Assembly (NCBI GenBank): GCA_018842655.1
Contig: JAGTWN010000004.1
Location: 1,426,001-1,490,000, forward strand
DNA length: 64,000 bases
Direction of reading: 5' to 3'
DNA from: Candidatus Pantoea haifensis
Lineage (GTDB): Bacteria > Pseudomonadota > Gammaproteobacteria > Enterobacterales > Enterobacteriaceae
Below, piece after piece: positions 37,502 to 46,177 of the stretch; the stretch's first letter is position 1; every line of letters begins with the position of its first letter. Under the pieces are notes generated by a model. That model did not search any database, was not told the origin of the DNA, and worked only from the letters and a program-made list of their open reading frames with translations. A program made the position numbers and the translations under genes.

Positions 37502-38617
37502 TTAAAGTTGGTGATATTTGCCTTCGGCGTCCCACTGATAGATCACGTAGTCTGAGACTTTCAGATCGCCTTTGCTGTCCCAGGCTTTTTTGCCCATGAC
37601 GGTATCGACGTTGTGCATTTTCAGCCAGTCGCTGGCTTTTTCGTTATCTTTACCCACGGCTTTGTAGGCGGCTGCCAGCGTCTGAACAGACGCATAGGCG
37701 TAGAGCGTATAGCCTTCAGGCTCAAAGCCTCCGGCACGGAATTTTTCAATTACCGCTTTACCGGCTGGAATTTGACGGGGATCGCTACCAAAGGTCATGT
37801 AAACCCCTTTGGTGTATTGTGGCCCACCTGCGGCTGTGACCATCTCTTCGGTGACAATACAGTCGCCAGAGAAAAAGTCAGCCTTCACACCCTGCTCGCG
37901 CATCTGGCGTACCAGCGGCCCGGCTTCGGGATGGCAGCCACCAAAATAGACCACGTCAGGGCTGATCTGAGCAATCTTCGTTACCAGCGCATTAAAGTCT
38001 TTCTCACCGCGCGATAAGCCCTCATAGAGTGACTCTTTCACACCGCGTTTTTCCAGTGCTGCTTTGGTCGCATCGGCCAGGCCCTGGCCGTAGGTATCTT
38101 TGTCGTGGATCACCACCACTTTCTTTGCTTTAAGCGTATCGATCATGTAATTGGCGGCAATCACACCTTGCTGATCGTCACGACCACACATACGGAACAT
38201 CGCTTCCATACCGCGCTCGGTAATTTGTGGGTTGGTCGAGCCTGGCGTAATGGCTAACACGCCAGCTTCGTCATAAACCTCCGACGCGGGCATGGTTGAA
38301 GAGGAGCAGAAGTGCCCTACCACCGCCATCACTTTATCCTGATCGACCAGTCGGTTAGCCACAGAAACAGCCTGTTTAGGTTCGCAGGCGTCATCGCCCT
38401 GTACCAGAACAATCTTTTCGCCGTTGATGCCGCCTGCGGCGTTGATATCCTCGGCAGCTTGCGTCGCGCCCTTCCAGTATTGCGCGCCATAGGTAGCATT
38501 GGGGCCGGAGAACGGCCCTGCCACGCCAATTTTAATATCGGCCTGTGCATAAAACGCGGTGGTTAAACACCCTGCAATCACGACTTTCATAGGTAACTTG
38601 ATCAATTTCACAGACAT
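37502..38617 (-). CDS. livK: LIV-type periplasmic binding protein LivJ/LivK
   Basis: 371 residues. Signal peptide to about residue 26 (VVIAGCLTTAFYAQA), then IKIGVAGPFSGPNATYGAQY, the Peripla_BP_6 fold; GHFCSSSTMPASEVYDEAG and AITPGSTNPQITERG are LivJ/K ligand-site motifs. ATG 38617 starts the signal peptide; the frame extends to 38695. First gene of the operon, transcribed from what looks like an NtrC/sigma-54 promoter. The ligand is a branched-chain or related amino acid; exact specificity unknown. Confidence 0.92.
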   Translation of the reverse strand: MSVKLIKLPMKVVIAGCLTTAFYAQADIKIGVAGPFSGPNATYGAQYWKGATQAAEDINAAGGINGEKIVLVQGDDACEPKQAVSVANRLVDQDKVMAVVGHFCSSSTMPASEVYDEAGVLAITPGSTNPQITERGMEAMFRMCGRDDQQGVIAANYMIDTLKAKKVVVIHDKDTYGQGLADATKAALEKRGVKESLYEGLSRGEKDFNALVTKIAQISPDVVYFGGCHPEAGPLVRQMREQGVKADFFSGDCIVTEEMVTAAGGPQYTKGVYMTFGSDPRQIPAGKAVIEKFRAGGFEPEGYTLYAYASVQTLAAAYKAVGKDNEKASDWLKMHNVDTVMGKKAWDSKGDLKVSDYVIYQWDAEGKYHQL

Positions 38618-38737
38618 GCTGTCATCCTCAACACGGTTAAGAGCGAATGCCAAACAGGAAGAAATCAATTTCTGAATACACTTATCGGAGAGCACTTTGA
38701 GAACAGTCAGCGACCAGGACGGCCACGGTTAATGGGT

Positions 38738-38754
38738 AAGCAATAATCTCGCCA
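38738..38754 (-). promoter_or_regulatory. Candidate sigma-54 promoter of the liv operon
   Basis: On the minus strand TGGCGAGATTATTGCTT: GG and GC are separated by 10 nt as required for -24/-12 elements (consensus TGGCACG-N4-TTGCW). It lies about 120 nt before the livK ATG and about 110 nt downstream of an NtrC-type site. Confidence 0.6.
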
Positions 38755-38811
38755 TAATGCAGAGTTGATGGCGACATTTTTTGCTGAAGGGTGAATGCGG
38801 CGCTGTGGAGC

Positions 38812-38826
38812 GCACTGCGCCTTCAC
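38812..38826. promoter_or_regulatory. Weaker second NtrC-like half-matched site
   Basis: GCACTGCGCCTTCAC fits GCAC-N7-GTGC except for T in place of the second G. It sits between the better NtrC site and the sigma-54 promoter; NtrC usually binds two or more sites. Confidence 0.35.
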
Positions 38827-38863
38827 TGATTATTAACGATACAGTGCTTTGGCTAACTCACCA

Positions 38864-38878
38864 GCACCAGGTTGGTGC
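38864..38878. promoter_or_regulatory. NtrC-type binding site
   Basis: GCACCAGGTTGGTGC, an exact GCAC-N7-GTGC NtrC enhancer dyad, flanked by AA on the right as in glnA sites. Placed about 110 bp upstream of the sigma-54-type promoter of liv. Confidence 0.65.
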
Positions 38879-38967
38879 AAAATGCGGTTGATCACAGATT
38901 ATTAACCTGACGTGACGTTAAACCCGCTAAGCTTGGAAAAATTGCCGTAAAAAACCAAGGAGAACCT

Positions 38968-40422
38968 ATGCCAATACAACGGACAGCATTAACCAGCCAA
39001 CAGGCGCTGGATGCGTTAGAGCAGCAGTATGATGATGCGGTTAATGCTCTGCGCACGGCCATTAAAGCCTATACGGAAAACGGGGAATTACCTGATTACA
39101 CGGCCCGTGCGCAGGGCTTGTTTGTTTATCCGGAGTTACGCATTACCTGGCGCGGCGAAGGCCCGCAGCAAAACCGCACCCGCGCCTGGGGACGCTTTAC
39201 CCATACTGGCACTTACAGCACGTCTGTTACCCGTCCGGCGCTATTACGCCATTACATTGCCGAGCAGCTGGCGATGCTGGAAAAAGAGTATGACGTTGAG
39301 ATTGAGGTTGGGCCGTCGAGTCAGGAAATCCCGTATCCTTACGTGATTGATGGCTCTGATTTGTCGCTGGATCGCACCATGAGCGCAGGCATTGCGCGTC
39401 ACTTTCCCACGACCGAACTGTCGCAAATTGGTGATGAAACCGCGGATGGCTTGTTCCATGCCGATGCGCTGTTCCCGCTTTCGCATTTTGATGCGCTGCG
39501 CACCGATTTTTCGCTCGCTCGTTTACGCCATTACACCGGGACCAGAGTCGATCACTTTCAGCCGTTTGTGTTGTTCACCAACTACACCCGCTACGTCGAT
39601 GAGTTTGTCCGCTGGGCAATTGAGCAGGTTCAGGATCCTGATACGCCCTACGACAGTCTGGTCTGTGCGGGTGACGTTGTGATCACAGCGGATACGGCTG
39701 ACGGCGACGCGATGTTGTCGGATCTGGCCTGGAAGAAGCATCAAATGCCCGCCTGGCATTTGACCTCGCCTTCACGTCGCGGCATTACCTTGATTAATAT
39801 TGGTGTGGGGCCGTCAAATGCCAAAACCATCTGCGATCATCTGGCCGTACTGCGTCCTCATGCCTGGCTGATGATTGGTCACTGTGGTGGTTTACGTGAA
39901 AGCCAGCGCATAGGCGATTATGTCCTGGCCCACGCTTATCTGCGTGACGACCACGTGCTTGACAGTGTGTTGCCGCCAGATATTCCGATCCCCAGCATTG
40001 CTGAAGTGCAGCGTGCACTGTATGACGCCACCAAAATTATCAGCAATATGCCGGGAGAAGAGGTGAAAGAACGGCTGCGCACCGGCACGGTCGTTACCAC
40101 AGACGATCGCAACTGGGAGCTACGTTATTCAGCTTCAGCCCTGCGCTTTAACCTGAGCCGGGCCGTCGCCGTGGATATGGAAAGCGCCACCATCGCCGCT
40201 CAGGGCTACCGCTTTCGCGTACCTTACGGCACCCTGCTCTGCGTTTCTGACAAACCGCTGCACGGTGAGATCAAGCTGCCCGGACAGGCAAACCGCTTTT
40301 ATGACGGCGCGATTTCTGAGCATTTGCAGATAGGGATCCATGCCGTTGAGCTGCTGCGCGCAGAGGGGGATAAGCTGCATTCACGTAAGTTGCGTACGTT
40401 TAACGAACCCCCGTTCAGGTAA
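38968..40422 (+). CDS. amn: AMP nucleosidase
   Basis: 484 residues, same size as E. coli Amn. Cleaves AMP to adenine and ribose 5-phosphate. Conserved features: RITWRGEGPQQNRTRAWGRF, FTNYTRYVDEFVRWA, the nucleoside-phosphorylase-like GVGPSNAKTICDHLAVLRPH and VAVDMESATIAAQGYRFRVP. Strong AAGGAG ribosome site. In E. coli amn is also close to yeeO and tRNA-Asn genes. Confidence 0.97.
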   Translation: MPIQRTALTSQQALDALEQQYDDAVNALRTAIKAYTENGELPDYTARAQGLFVYPELRITWRGEGPQQNRTRAWGRFTHTGTYSTSVTRPALLRHYIAEQLAMLEKEYDVEIEVGPSSQEIPYPYVIDGSDLSLDRTMSAGIARHFPTTELSQIGDETADGLFHADALFPLSHFDALRTDFSLARLRHYTGTRVDHFQPFVLFTNYTRYVDEFVRWAIEQVQDPDTPYDSLVCAGDVVITADTADGDAMLSDLAWKKHQMPAWHLTSPSRRGITLINIGVGPSNAKTICDHLAVLRPHAWLMIGHCGGLRESQRIGDYVLAHAYLRDDHVLDSVLPPDIPIPSIAEVQRALYDATKIISNMPGEEVKERLRTGTVVTTDDRNWELRYSASALRFNLSRAVAVDMESATIAAQGYRFRVPYGTLLCVSDKPLHGEIKLPGQANRFYDGAISEHLQIGIHAVELLRAEGDKLHSRKLRTFNEPPFR

Positions 40423-40478
40423 GCGCGCTCGGGGCGATCGGAAACGCAGCGGCGTTTCATCGCGCCAACTGGCGCGGG

Positions 40479-40583
40479 TTTCGTTCGCTGCGCGAACGGG
40501 TGCTGATTTCGTTCGCTGCGCGAACCGGGCGCTGATTTCGTTCGCTGCGCGAACCGGGCGCTGATTTCGTTCGCTGCGCGAAC
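40479..40583 (+). repeat. Tandem array of a 28-29-bp hairpin unit
   Basis: TTTCGTTCGCTGCGCGAAC occurs at 40479, 40507, 40536 and 40565, separated by CGGGCGCTGA-type linkers. Each contains the palindrome GTTCGCTGCGCGAAC. A fifth copy is at 41307-41325 and a variant with GCCCGGCAGCCGGGC follows at about 40599. Confidence 0.9.
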
Positions 40584-40830
40584 AGGCTCGGGGAAGGTTT
40601 CGTTCGCCCGGCAGCCGGGCAGTTTCATTCTCCCCGCTGCAGGCGACCGACAAGGGTTGCTGAGCGGCAACCCTTGACCCGCGCTTCCGGCCTGCCCGCC
40701 CGCCGCTCCGCGGTCCCTTCGCTCTTTCTGGATTTCTGACGGAACGGCTGAATTCACCCTCCGTGGTTCATTCCAGCCTCTTCGCGGCATCCATGCCGCT
40801 CGTCCTGAAATCCCTCATCCGCTCAGCGTG

Positions 40831-41303
40831 CAGGAAGGCCTCTGACAACCCCCGCTGCACCCGCATCTTCTGTTCTTTATAAACCTCATGGCGGTGAGTT
40901 TTTGAGTTTAGAGTTTTGCGTTTCAAAATCTCAGACAACACCTTGTTAAGGCATTAATTCAGAAATCACAGGCGGGGGTTGGTGGAGGCATCCGGCGCGC
41001 TGAGGAAAGAGCGCAGGCCAGGATGAGCCGACAGGACGTCGGCGAGAGGCCGGAACGCGCCAGGGACTGGCAAGTCCGGGCGGTCCGTCAGGCCGCAGCG
41101 AGAGACGAAGGTACAGCAGAGGCTGCCGGGCGCGGGGATTGTCAAGGGGGCCGCGACGCCCCTTGACACGTCCGCCTGCACGGAGGCGCTGAAACTGCCC
41201 CACGCCTGGCGGGCGGAACCTGCACGGAGCGTGTTTACCCGCACAGAGTGTGTTTACCCGCACGGCGGGCGGAACCTGCCCAGAGTGTGTTTACCCGCAC
41301 GGC
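40831..41303 (+). repeat. Long direct repeat, copy A
   Basis: Two conserved blocks: 40831-40942 (begins CAGGAAGGCCTCTGACAA) and 40969 to about 41303 (begins CAGGCGGGGGTTGGTGGAGG), separated by 26 nt of unrelated sequence. The second block is almost identical to copy B. Hairpin GTCAAGGGGGC/GCCCCTTGAC at 41141-41167 has one C fewer in its right arm than copy B. Confidence 0.9.
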
Positions 41304-41324
41304 GGGTTTCGTTCGCTGCGCGAA

Positions 41325-41801
41325 CAGGAAGGCCTCTGACAAACCCCCGCTGCACCCGCAGCTTCCGTTCTTTACAGACTTCATGGCGGTGAGTTTTTGA
41401 GTTTAGAGTTTTGCGTTTTAAAACCTCAGACAACACGAATCTGTTTTAATAAATAAAAGGATTACAGGCGGGGGTTGGTGGAGGCATCCGGCGCGCTGAG
41501 GAAAGAGCGCAGGCCAGGATGAGCCGACAGGACGTCGGCGAGAGGCCGGAACGCGCCAGGGACTGGCAAGTCCGGGCGGTCCGTCAGGCCGCAGCGAGAG
41601 ACGAAGGTACAGCAGAGGCTGCCGGGCGCGGGGATTGTCAAGGGGGCCGCGACGCCCCCTTGACACGTCCGCCTGCACGGAGGCGCTGAAACTGCCCCAC
41701 GCCTGGCGGGCGGAACCTGCACGGAGCGTGTTTACCCGCACAGAGTGTGTTTACCCGCACGGCGGGCGGAACCCGCACAAAGTGTGTTTACCCGCACGGC
41801 G
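41325..41801 (+). repeat. Long direct repeat, copy B
   Basis: Blocks 41325-41436 and 41465 to about 41801 match copy A; the 28-nt spacer between blocks differs. The hairpin GTCAAGGGGGC, CGCGAC, GCCCCCTTGAC (41637-41664) is a perfect 11-bp stem here. The copy ends about 45 nt before the purine permease stop. Confidence 0.9.
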
Positions 41802-41846
41802 TGCTAACGCCTGCGGCCGGGCCGCAAACCTCACCGGGCCGCAAAC

Positions 41847-43147
41847 TTATGCGCTCAGCCAGCCCAACTTAATCACAAACAGCACTGACAGCACGACCAG
41901 CGCGACGTTAACCTCTTTCTTGCGGCCGCTCAGCAACTTCACTACCGTCCAGGTAATAAAACCGAAGGCGATACCGTTGGCGATGGAATAGGTCAGTGGC
42001 ATGGTCAACGCGGTCACCGTCACGGGTGCTGCGGTAGTCACGTCTCTCCAGTCAATTTCCGCCAGGCCGGAAGCCATCAGTACGGCGACAAACAGCAGCG
42101 CAGGTGCGGTGGCAAATACCGGCACGCTGGAAGCCAGCGGAGAGAAAAACAGGCTAAGCAGGAACAAAATCGCAACCACAATGGCGGTCAAACCGGTACG
42201 GCCACCAGCACTGACGCCTGCCGCAGATTCCACATAACTGGTGGTGGTTGAAGTACCCAACAGTGAACCAAACAGCGCAGCGGCACTGTCAGCGATAAGC
42301 GCACGACCCATCTTCGGCACGTTGCCCTGTTCATCCGCTAAACCGGCGCGTTTGGTTACGCCTAATAACGTACCGGTGTTATCGAACACATCCACAAACA
42401 GGAATGCGAAAATCACGCTGATCAGTCCAACGTTAAAGGCACCCGCAATATCCAACTGCATAAAAGTCGGCGCGATTGAAGGGGTGCAGAAAACACGCCC
42501 GCAAACGGCGACAGACCAATGGCCATAGAGATAAACGTGATGATCAAAATGCCAATCAGCACCGCGCCGGTTACGCGACGCGCTTCCAGCACCACGATAA
42601 TAATAAAGCCCAGCATCGCCAGTAACGGACCCGGTTTAGTCAGATCGCCAATGCCAACCAGCGTCGCCGGGTTATCAACCACGATGCCTGCGCCTTCGAG
42701 CGCAATCAGGGCTAAAAACAAACCGATGCCAGCCGCAATACCGGCGCGCAGCGGCAGGGGAATACTGGCAATAATCCATTCACGGATTTTGAAGATTGAT
42801 AAGGCGAAGAAAATCACCGCAGATAAAAATACCGCGCCCAACGCGATCTGCCAGCTGTAGCCCATATGCAGAACAACGGTATAGGTGAAAAAGGCGTTTA
42901 ATCCCATGCCCGGTGCCAGTGCAATAGGATAGTTTGCGATCAGCCCCATCAGCAATGAGCCAATCGCGGCTGCCAGACAGGTCGCAACAAACACCGATCC
43001 TTTATCCATGCCGGTCGCGCTGAGAATGCTGGGGTTAACAAACAGAATGTAAGCCATCGCGAGGAATGTGGTAATTCCGGCAATGATTTCGGTACGGACC
43101 GTTGTGTTATGCGCTTTGAGTTTGAAGAATTTATCTAACATCATCAT
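41847..43147 (-). CDS. NCS2/AzgA-type purine permease (frame broken)
   Basis: 433 residues after repair, about 12-14 helices. RTEIIAGITTFLAMAYILFVNP, NYPIALAPGMGLNAFFTY, TSTTTSYVESAAGVSAGGRT and FGFITWTVVKLLSG mark the AdeP/AdeQ/GhxP group of adenine or guanine/hypoxanthine proton symporters; overall pattern is nearer the adenine type. The frame breaks at a C-run near 42483-42486 (restores FSAPPSIAPTFMQLDIAG). Three successive ATG codons (43139-43147) make the exact start uncertain. PurR-like boxes lie upstream. Confidence 0.85.
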
Positions 43148-43293
43148 CTCTCGTTAGAGGAGACGCCACTTTTGTGGAGGCTCCCTTGCCAGTGTGGTTT
43201 GCATGCGTGTGGTTTTTATTAAAGAAGGCGCTGACGGTTGCATGCTCATCCGTATCGCTTACCGCCTGAATAAAAGGTGGCTTCCCCTGCTCA

Positions 43294-43309
43294 CATAGCA
43301 ATTGCTATG
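43294..43309. promoter_or_regulatory. 16-bp perfect palindrome in the permease leader
   Basis: CATAGCAATTGCTATG. Could be an operator or an RNA hairpin; no U-run follows. Confidence 0.4.
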
Positions 43310-43404
43310 CCATAAATTGCGCCACGTATCTGGCGTTGCGCAACAAAACCTAAGACTATTCCTAACCAAAACAGGGCGTGATTATGGTGCAACGCACTGT
43401 TAGC

Positions 43405-43434
43405 GCGCAATCGTTTTCCTGAAAACGTTTTCAG
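43405..43434. promoter_or_regulatory. Two overlapping PurR-like boxes
   Basis: GCGCAATCGTTTTCCT (43405-43420) matches the PurR consensus ACGCAAACGTTTTCGT at 13 of 16 positions. The adjoining CTGAAAACGTTTTCAG (43419-43434) is a perfect 16-bp palindrome with the PurR-type core GAAAACGTTTTC. The position upstream of a purine permease supports PurR, but another LacI-family regulator is possible. Confidence 0.55.
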
Positions 43435-43574
43435 TCGGGATAAATTTCTGCGCTACCGCACGCTTCAGCAATCTCTCAGGCGATATGGGTCACGTTTCAG
43501 CCGCCTGAATCGGCAGCCTTTTACGCCGTGTGTACACTCCTGTTTTAACCCTTTCGTAACATTGAGGCCGCGCA

Positions 43575-44315
43575 ATGAAGCCAGCGATTTTGGTGGTGGA
43601 TGATGATCGTGACGTCTGCGACGTGTTGCAGGACGTACTCAGTGAACATCTGTTTGACGTTTACCGCTGTCATCAGGGAAAAGAGACGCTCGCGCTGCTG
43701 ATGCAGCATCCAGAAATATCGCTGGTGATGCTCGATATGATGTTACCCGACACTAACGGGCTGCTGGTGTTACAACAGTTGCAGCGCCAGCGGCCCGATG
43801 TGCTGGTGATTATGCTGACAGGCATGGGATCGGAAGCGGAAATGGTGGTCGGGCTGGAGATGGGCGCGGACGACTACATCGCCAAGCCATTTAACCCTCG
43901 CGTGGTGGTGGCCCGCGCAAAAGCTGCGCTACGTCGTGGTGGGCGGATCGCGCCGTGCGACGCAGGGCAAGGCTGGCGTTTTAATGGCTGGCAACTGGAT
44001 GAAGCACGCTGCCAGTTACTCAATCCGCAGCGTGAAGCCGTACCGCTTACGCAGGGCGAATATAGCTTACTGCGTGCGCTGGTTCGTCATGCGCGCAAAG
44101 TGCTGACGCGCGATCAGCTACTGGAATTAACCCACAGCGAAAGCCTCGACGTCTTTGATCGCACCATAGATGTGCTGATCATGCGTTTGCGGCGCAAAAT
44201 TGAAACCAATCCCCATCAGCCCAACCTGATTCGTACTATTCGCGGCCTCGGCTATGTTTTTTCAGCCGACGTGGTGAAACCTGAAGCTCTGGCACTTTCA
44301 ACACAAATTGCCTGA
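43575..44315 (+). CDS. OmpR-family response regulator of the sugar island
   Basis: 246 residues. The receiver domain (1-120) has the acidic pair VVDDD, phospho-Asp in LVMLDMMLPDTNG and YIAKPFNP with the conserved Lys. The winged-helix DNA-binding domain (about 135-230) includes LTQGEYSLLRALVRHARKVL and RTIDVLIMRLRRKIE. It probably partners the hybrid kinase gene 6.3 kb away at the other end of the island. The 3' end overlaps the convergent kinase gene by 64 bp. Confidence 0.88.
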   Translation: MKPAILVVDDDRDVCDVLQDVLSEHLFDVYRCHQGKETLALLMQHPEISLVMLDMMLPDTNGLLVLQQLQRQRPDVLVIMLTGMGSEAEMVVGLEMGADDYIAKPFNPRVVVARAKAALRRGGRIAPCDAGQGWRFNGWQLDEARCQLLNPQREAVPLTQGEYSLLRALVRHARKVLTRDQLLELTHSESLDVFDRTIDVLIMRLRRKIETNPHQPNLIRTIRGLGYVFSADVVKPEALALSTQIA

Positions 44316-45304
44316 TCCATCCACCGCAGCATCTCATCCAGCGGGCGAATGCCGTCAATGGCATTCGCTGCATGCAAATTAAAGCAGGCGCAGGTATGCG
44401 CCAACCGCAGCGTTTCCGGCATAGCGAAGCCCTGATGTGTGGCGTACAGCGCGCCTGCACAAAAAGCATCGCCCGCGCCGACGCTTCCGACAATCTCTTC
44501 CGGGCGCAGTTGCCAGGCAGCCTGCCACACGCCTTCGCCCCCGACATCCTGGCCCCATGCGCCCTCAGGCGCATGGATGATAATACGCTGGCGTATCCCC
44601 TGCTCAGCCAGCCAACGTGCCGCCTCGGCAAACGCAGCAGGAGGCTGGATGCCAGCGGCGTCGCGTAACAGGATCCCGGTTAACGCTTCCGCTTCCAGCT
44701 CGTTAATCACCAGATAGTCAAGCCAGCGCAGCGACGGCAATATTAGCGGTCGGTAATCCCCCGCGCGGGAAACCAGATCCAGCGAAGTAAAATAGCCACG
44801 CTGCTGCATCATCGCCAGCAAACGCGCGCTGCGCGTTCCAAACAGGTCATCCGGGCGATCAAGCGATTCCAGCAGCAACAAATAGCCGAGATGAAAAATA
44901 CGTTGTGGGCCATCCAGCGTCGCGAAGTGTTCAAGATCCAGAAAGCGATTCGCGCCAGGGGCAAAGAAGAAAGTGCGCTGACCATCCGGGGCTGTCATTA
45001 CCTGGCTGGTTGAGGTCGTTATCGCGGCGGTGCGCTGCACGGCACGATGATCGATATGCGCTTGATCCATAACGTGCAGCAAATAATCACCCTCAGCGTC
45101 TTCGCCAATCAGACCCACTGCCGCCAGCGGCAGCGGGCACTGCATGCGCGATAAGGTCATCAAGACATTAAGCGGCCCGCCGCCTGCCGCTTTTTCACTG
45201 TGGCTGACTTCCGCCAGCCAGCCTTGCTGCGGCCAGTGATTGATGCAGTGAACATAATCCACCAGCATGATACCTGCCGCCACGATGCCGTTGCGCTCCG
45301 CCAT
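44252..45304 (-). CDS. PfkB-family carbohydrate kinase
   Basis: 350 residues. N-terminal GIMLVDYVHCINHWPQQGWL and SEKAAGGGPLNVLMTLSRM, and the C-terminal GSVGAGDAFCAGALYA with catalytic Asp, define a ribokinase/PfkB fold. Substrate is probably a ketose made by the isomerase of this cluster. ATG 45304 overlaps the aldolase stop; the longer frame to 45352 is less likely. Its last 20 codons overlap the response regulator antisense, so a slightly earlier true end hidden by a read error cannot be excluded. Confidence 0.85.
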   Translation of the reverse strand: MAERNGIVAAGIMLVDYVHCINHWPQQGWLAEVSHSEKAAGGGPLNVLMTLSRMQCPLPLAAVGLIGEDAEGDYLLHVMDQAHIDHRAVQRTAAITTSTSQVMTAPDGQRTFFFAPGANRFLDLEHFATLDGPQRIFHLGYLLLLESLDRPDDLFGTRSARLLAMMQQRGYFTSLDLVSRAGDYRPLILPSLRWLDYLVINELEAEALTGILLRDAAGIQPPAAFAEAARWLAEQGIRQRIIIHAPEGAWGQDVGGEGVWQAAWQLRPEEIVGSVGAGDAFCAGALYATHQGFAMPETLRLAHTCACFNLHAANAIDGIRPLDEMLRWMDQAICVESARASGFTTSAEKT

Positions 45305-45305
45305 A

Positions 45306-46166
45306 TCAGGCTTTCCCGACGCTGCCAAAAATTTGCATCTGCTGCACCACAACCTCAGTAATGGCAGTTTCTACGGCCATCAACATCTCAGCAAACTCGT
45401 CATAACGGCTGTTGCGTGATGTCATACAGCGATCAATCGCGCCCAGCGCCGCCTGTGACATGCCGGTATAAAAATTAATTTTATGGATACCCAGTTCAAT
45501 GGCGCGACGGAAATCGGCGTCGCTGATACCTGAACCGCCATGCAATACCAGCGGTATGCCCGCGTGCTGACGAATAGCCGCTAACCGCGCAAAGTCGAGT
45601 TTAGGTTCACCTTTGTATTTTCCGTGTGCATTACCAATCGCCACCGCTAAGGTATCAATGCCGGTTTCACGTACAAATTCGGCGGCCAGGGCGGGATCGG
45701 TGAATTTCGCGCTGTCTGCTTCGCCAAACAGCGCCCCGCCCTCATCGCCACCCACCGCGCCGAGTTCCGCTTCCACCGATACGCCCACCGCATGGGCAAT
45801 CTTTACCACTTCACGTGTCTGGCGCAGATTCTCTTCATAACTCAGCGTTGAACCGTCGAACATGACCGAAGTAAAGCCGAGGCGGATCGCCTGCATCACC
45901 GCCTCAAAATGCAGGCCGTGATCGAGATTCAGCACCACCGGAATATCGTGCTTAGCCGCCTCAAAGCGCACCGCTTCCACCAGATGATCCAGCGTGATGT
46001 ATTTAAAATGCACCTCAGCGATATTGATGATAAAGGGTGAACGCTGCTGCTCTGCCGCCCTGAACAGGGCGCGTAAAAAGTGGGTGTCGATAACGTTGAA
46101 CGCACCAAGCGCGTAACCCTGTTGTTGCGCGTGGGCCAGCCCCTGCGCTAAAGAGATCAGTGCCAT
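45306..46166 (-). CDS. Class II ketose-bisphosphate aldolase
   Basis: 286 residues, GatY/KbaY/Fba-like zinc aldolase. LGAFNVIDTHFLRALFRAAE, VVLNLDHGLHFEAVMQAIRL (catalytic Asp and zinc His), FDGSTLSYEENLRQTREVV, VEAELGAVGG and LVLHGGSGISDADF are all present. Expected to split a ketose phosphate to DHAP and an aldehyde. GGAG lies 8 nt before the ATG. Between isomerase and kinase genes. Confidence 0.88.
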   Translation of the reverse strand: MALISLAQGLAHAQQQGYALGAFNVIDTHFLRALFRAAEQQRSPFIINIAEVHFKYITLDHLVEAVRFEAAKHDIPVVLNLDHGLHFEAVMQAIRLGFTSVMFDGSTLSYEENLRQTREVVKIAHAVGVSVEAELGAVGGDEGGALFGEADSAKFTDPALAAEFVRETGIDTLAVAIGNAHGKYKGEPKLDFARLAAIRQHAGIPLVLHGGSGISDADFRRAIELGIHKINFYTGMSQAALGAIDRCMTSRNSRYDEFAEMLMAVETAITEVVVQQMQIFGSVGKA

Positions 46167-46177
46167 TGTTTACTCCT

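Larger units (their letters stand above)
38618..38967. other. Divergent regulatory region liv operon / amn
   Basis: 350 nt between livK (-) and amn (+). It holds an NtrC-type site and a sigma-54-type promoter for liv (listed). AACCAAGGAGAACCT gives amn a strong ribosome site. No Pho box was recognised for amn. Confidence 0.6.
40423..41846. repeat. 1.4-kb non-coding repeat mosaic
   Basis: GC-rich, hairpin-dense stretch between amn and the purine permease with no supportable protein gene. Components: a 28-29-bp tandem array, a long direct repeat in two copies (about 495 bp apart), several GTGTTTACCCGCAC repeats and strong palindromes such as GCCCGGCAGCCGGGC (40606-40620) and CAAGGGTTGC/GCAACCCTTG (40651-40675). 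Open frames on both strands inside it repeat with the units and look spurious. Likely a dispersed intergenic repeat family; not a recognised IS or ERIC element. Confidence 0.75.
43148..43574. other. Divergent region: long purine-permease leader and response-regulator promoter
   Basis: 427 nt. If the PurR-like boxes mark the permease promoter, its leader is about 250 nt long and contains an imperfect hairpin (GGAG-CTCCAC / GTGG-GTCTCC) just before the start and the perfect palindrome CATAGCAATTGCTATG (43294-43309). The response-regulator promoter must lie at the right; GTGTACAC (43531-43538 region) is a small palindrome there. Confidence 0.45.

Noticed and set aside
40479-40583. CRISPR array from the 28-29-bp periodic repeats
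   Set aside because: The linkers between units are only about 10 bp and nearly identical, so there are no spacers, and no cas gene is present.
40946-41741. Open frames on both strands inside the repeat mosaic (up to 163 codons)
   Set aside because: They recur with the repeat units, overlap on several frames, lack ribosome sites and have skewed Arg/Pro/Ala composition expected from GC-rich non-coding DNA.
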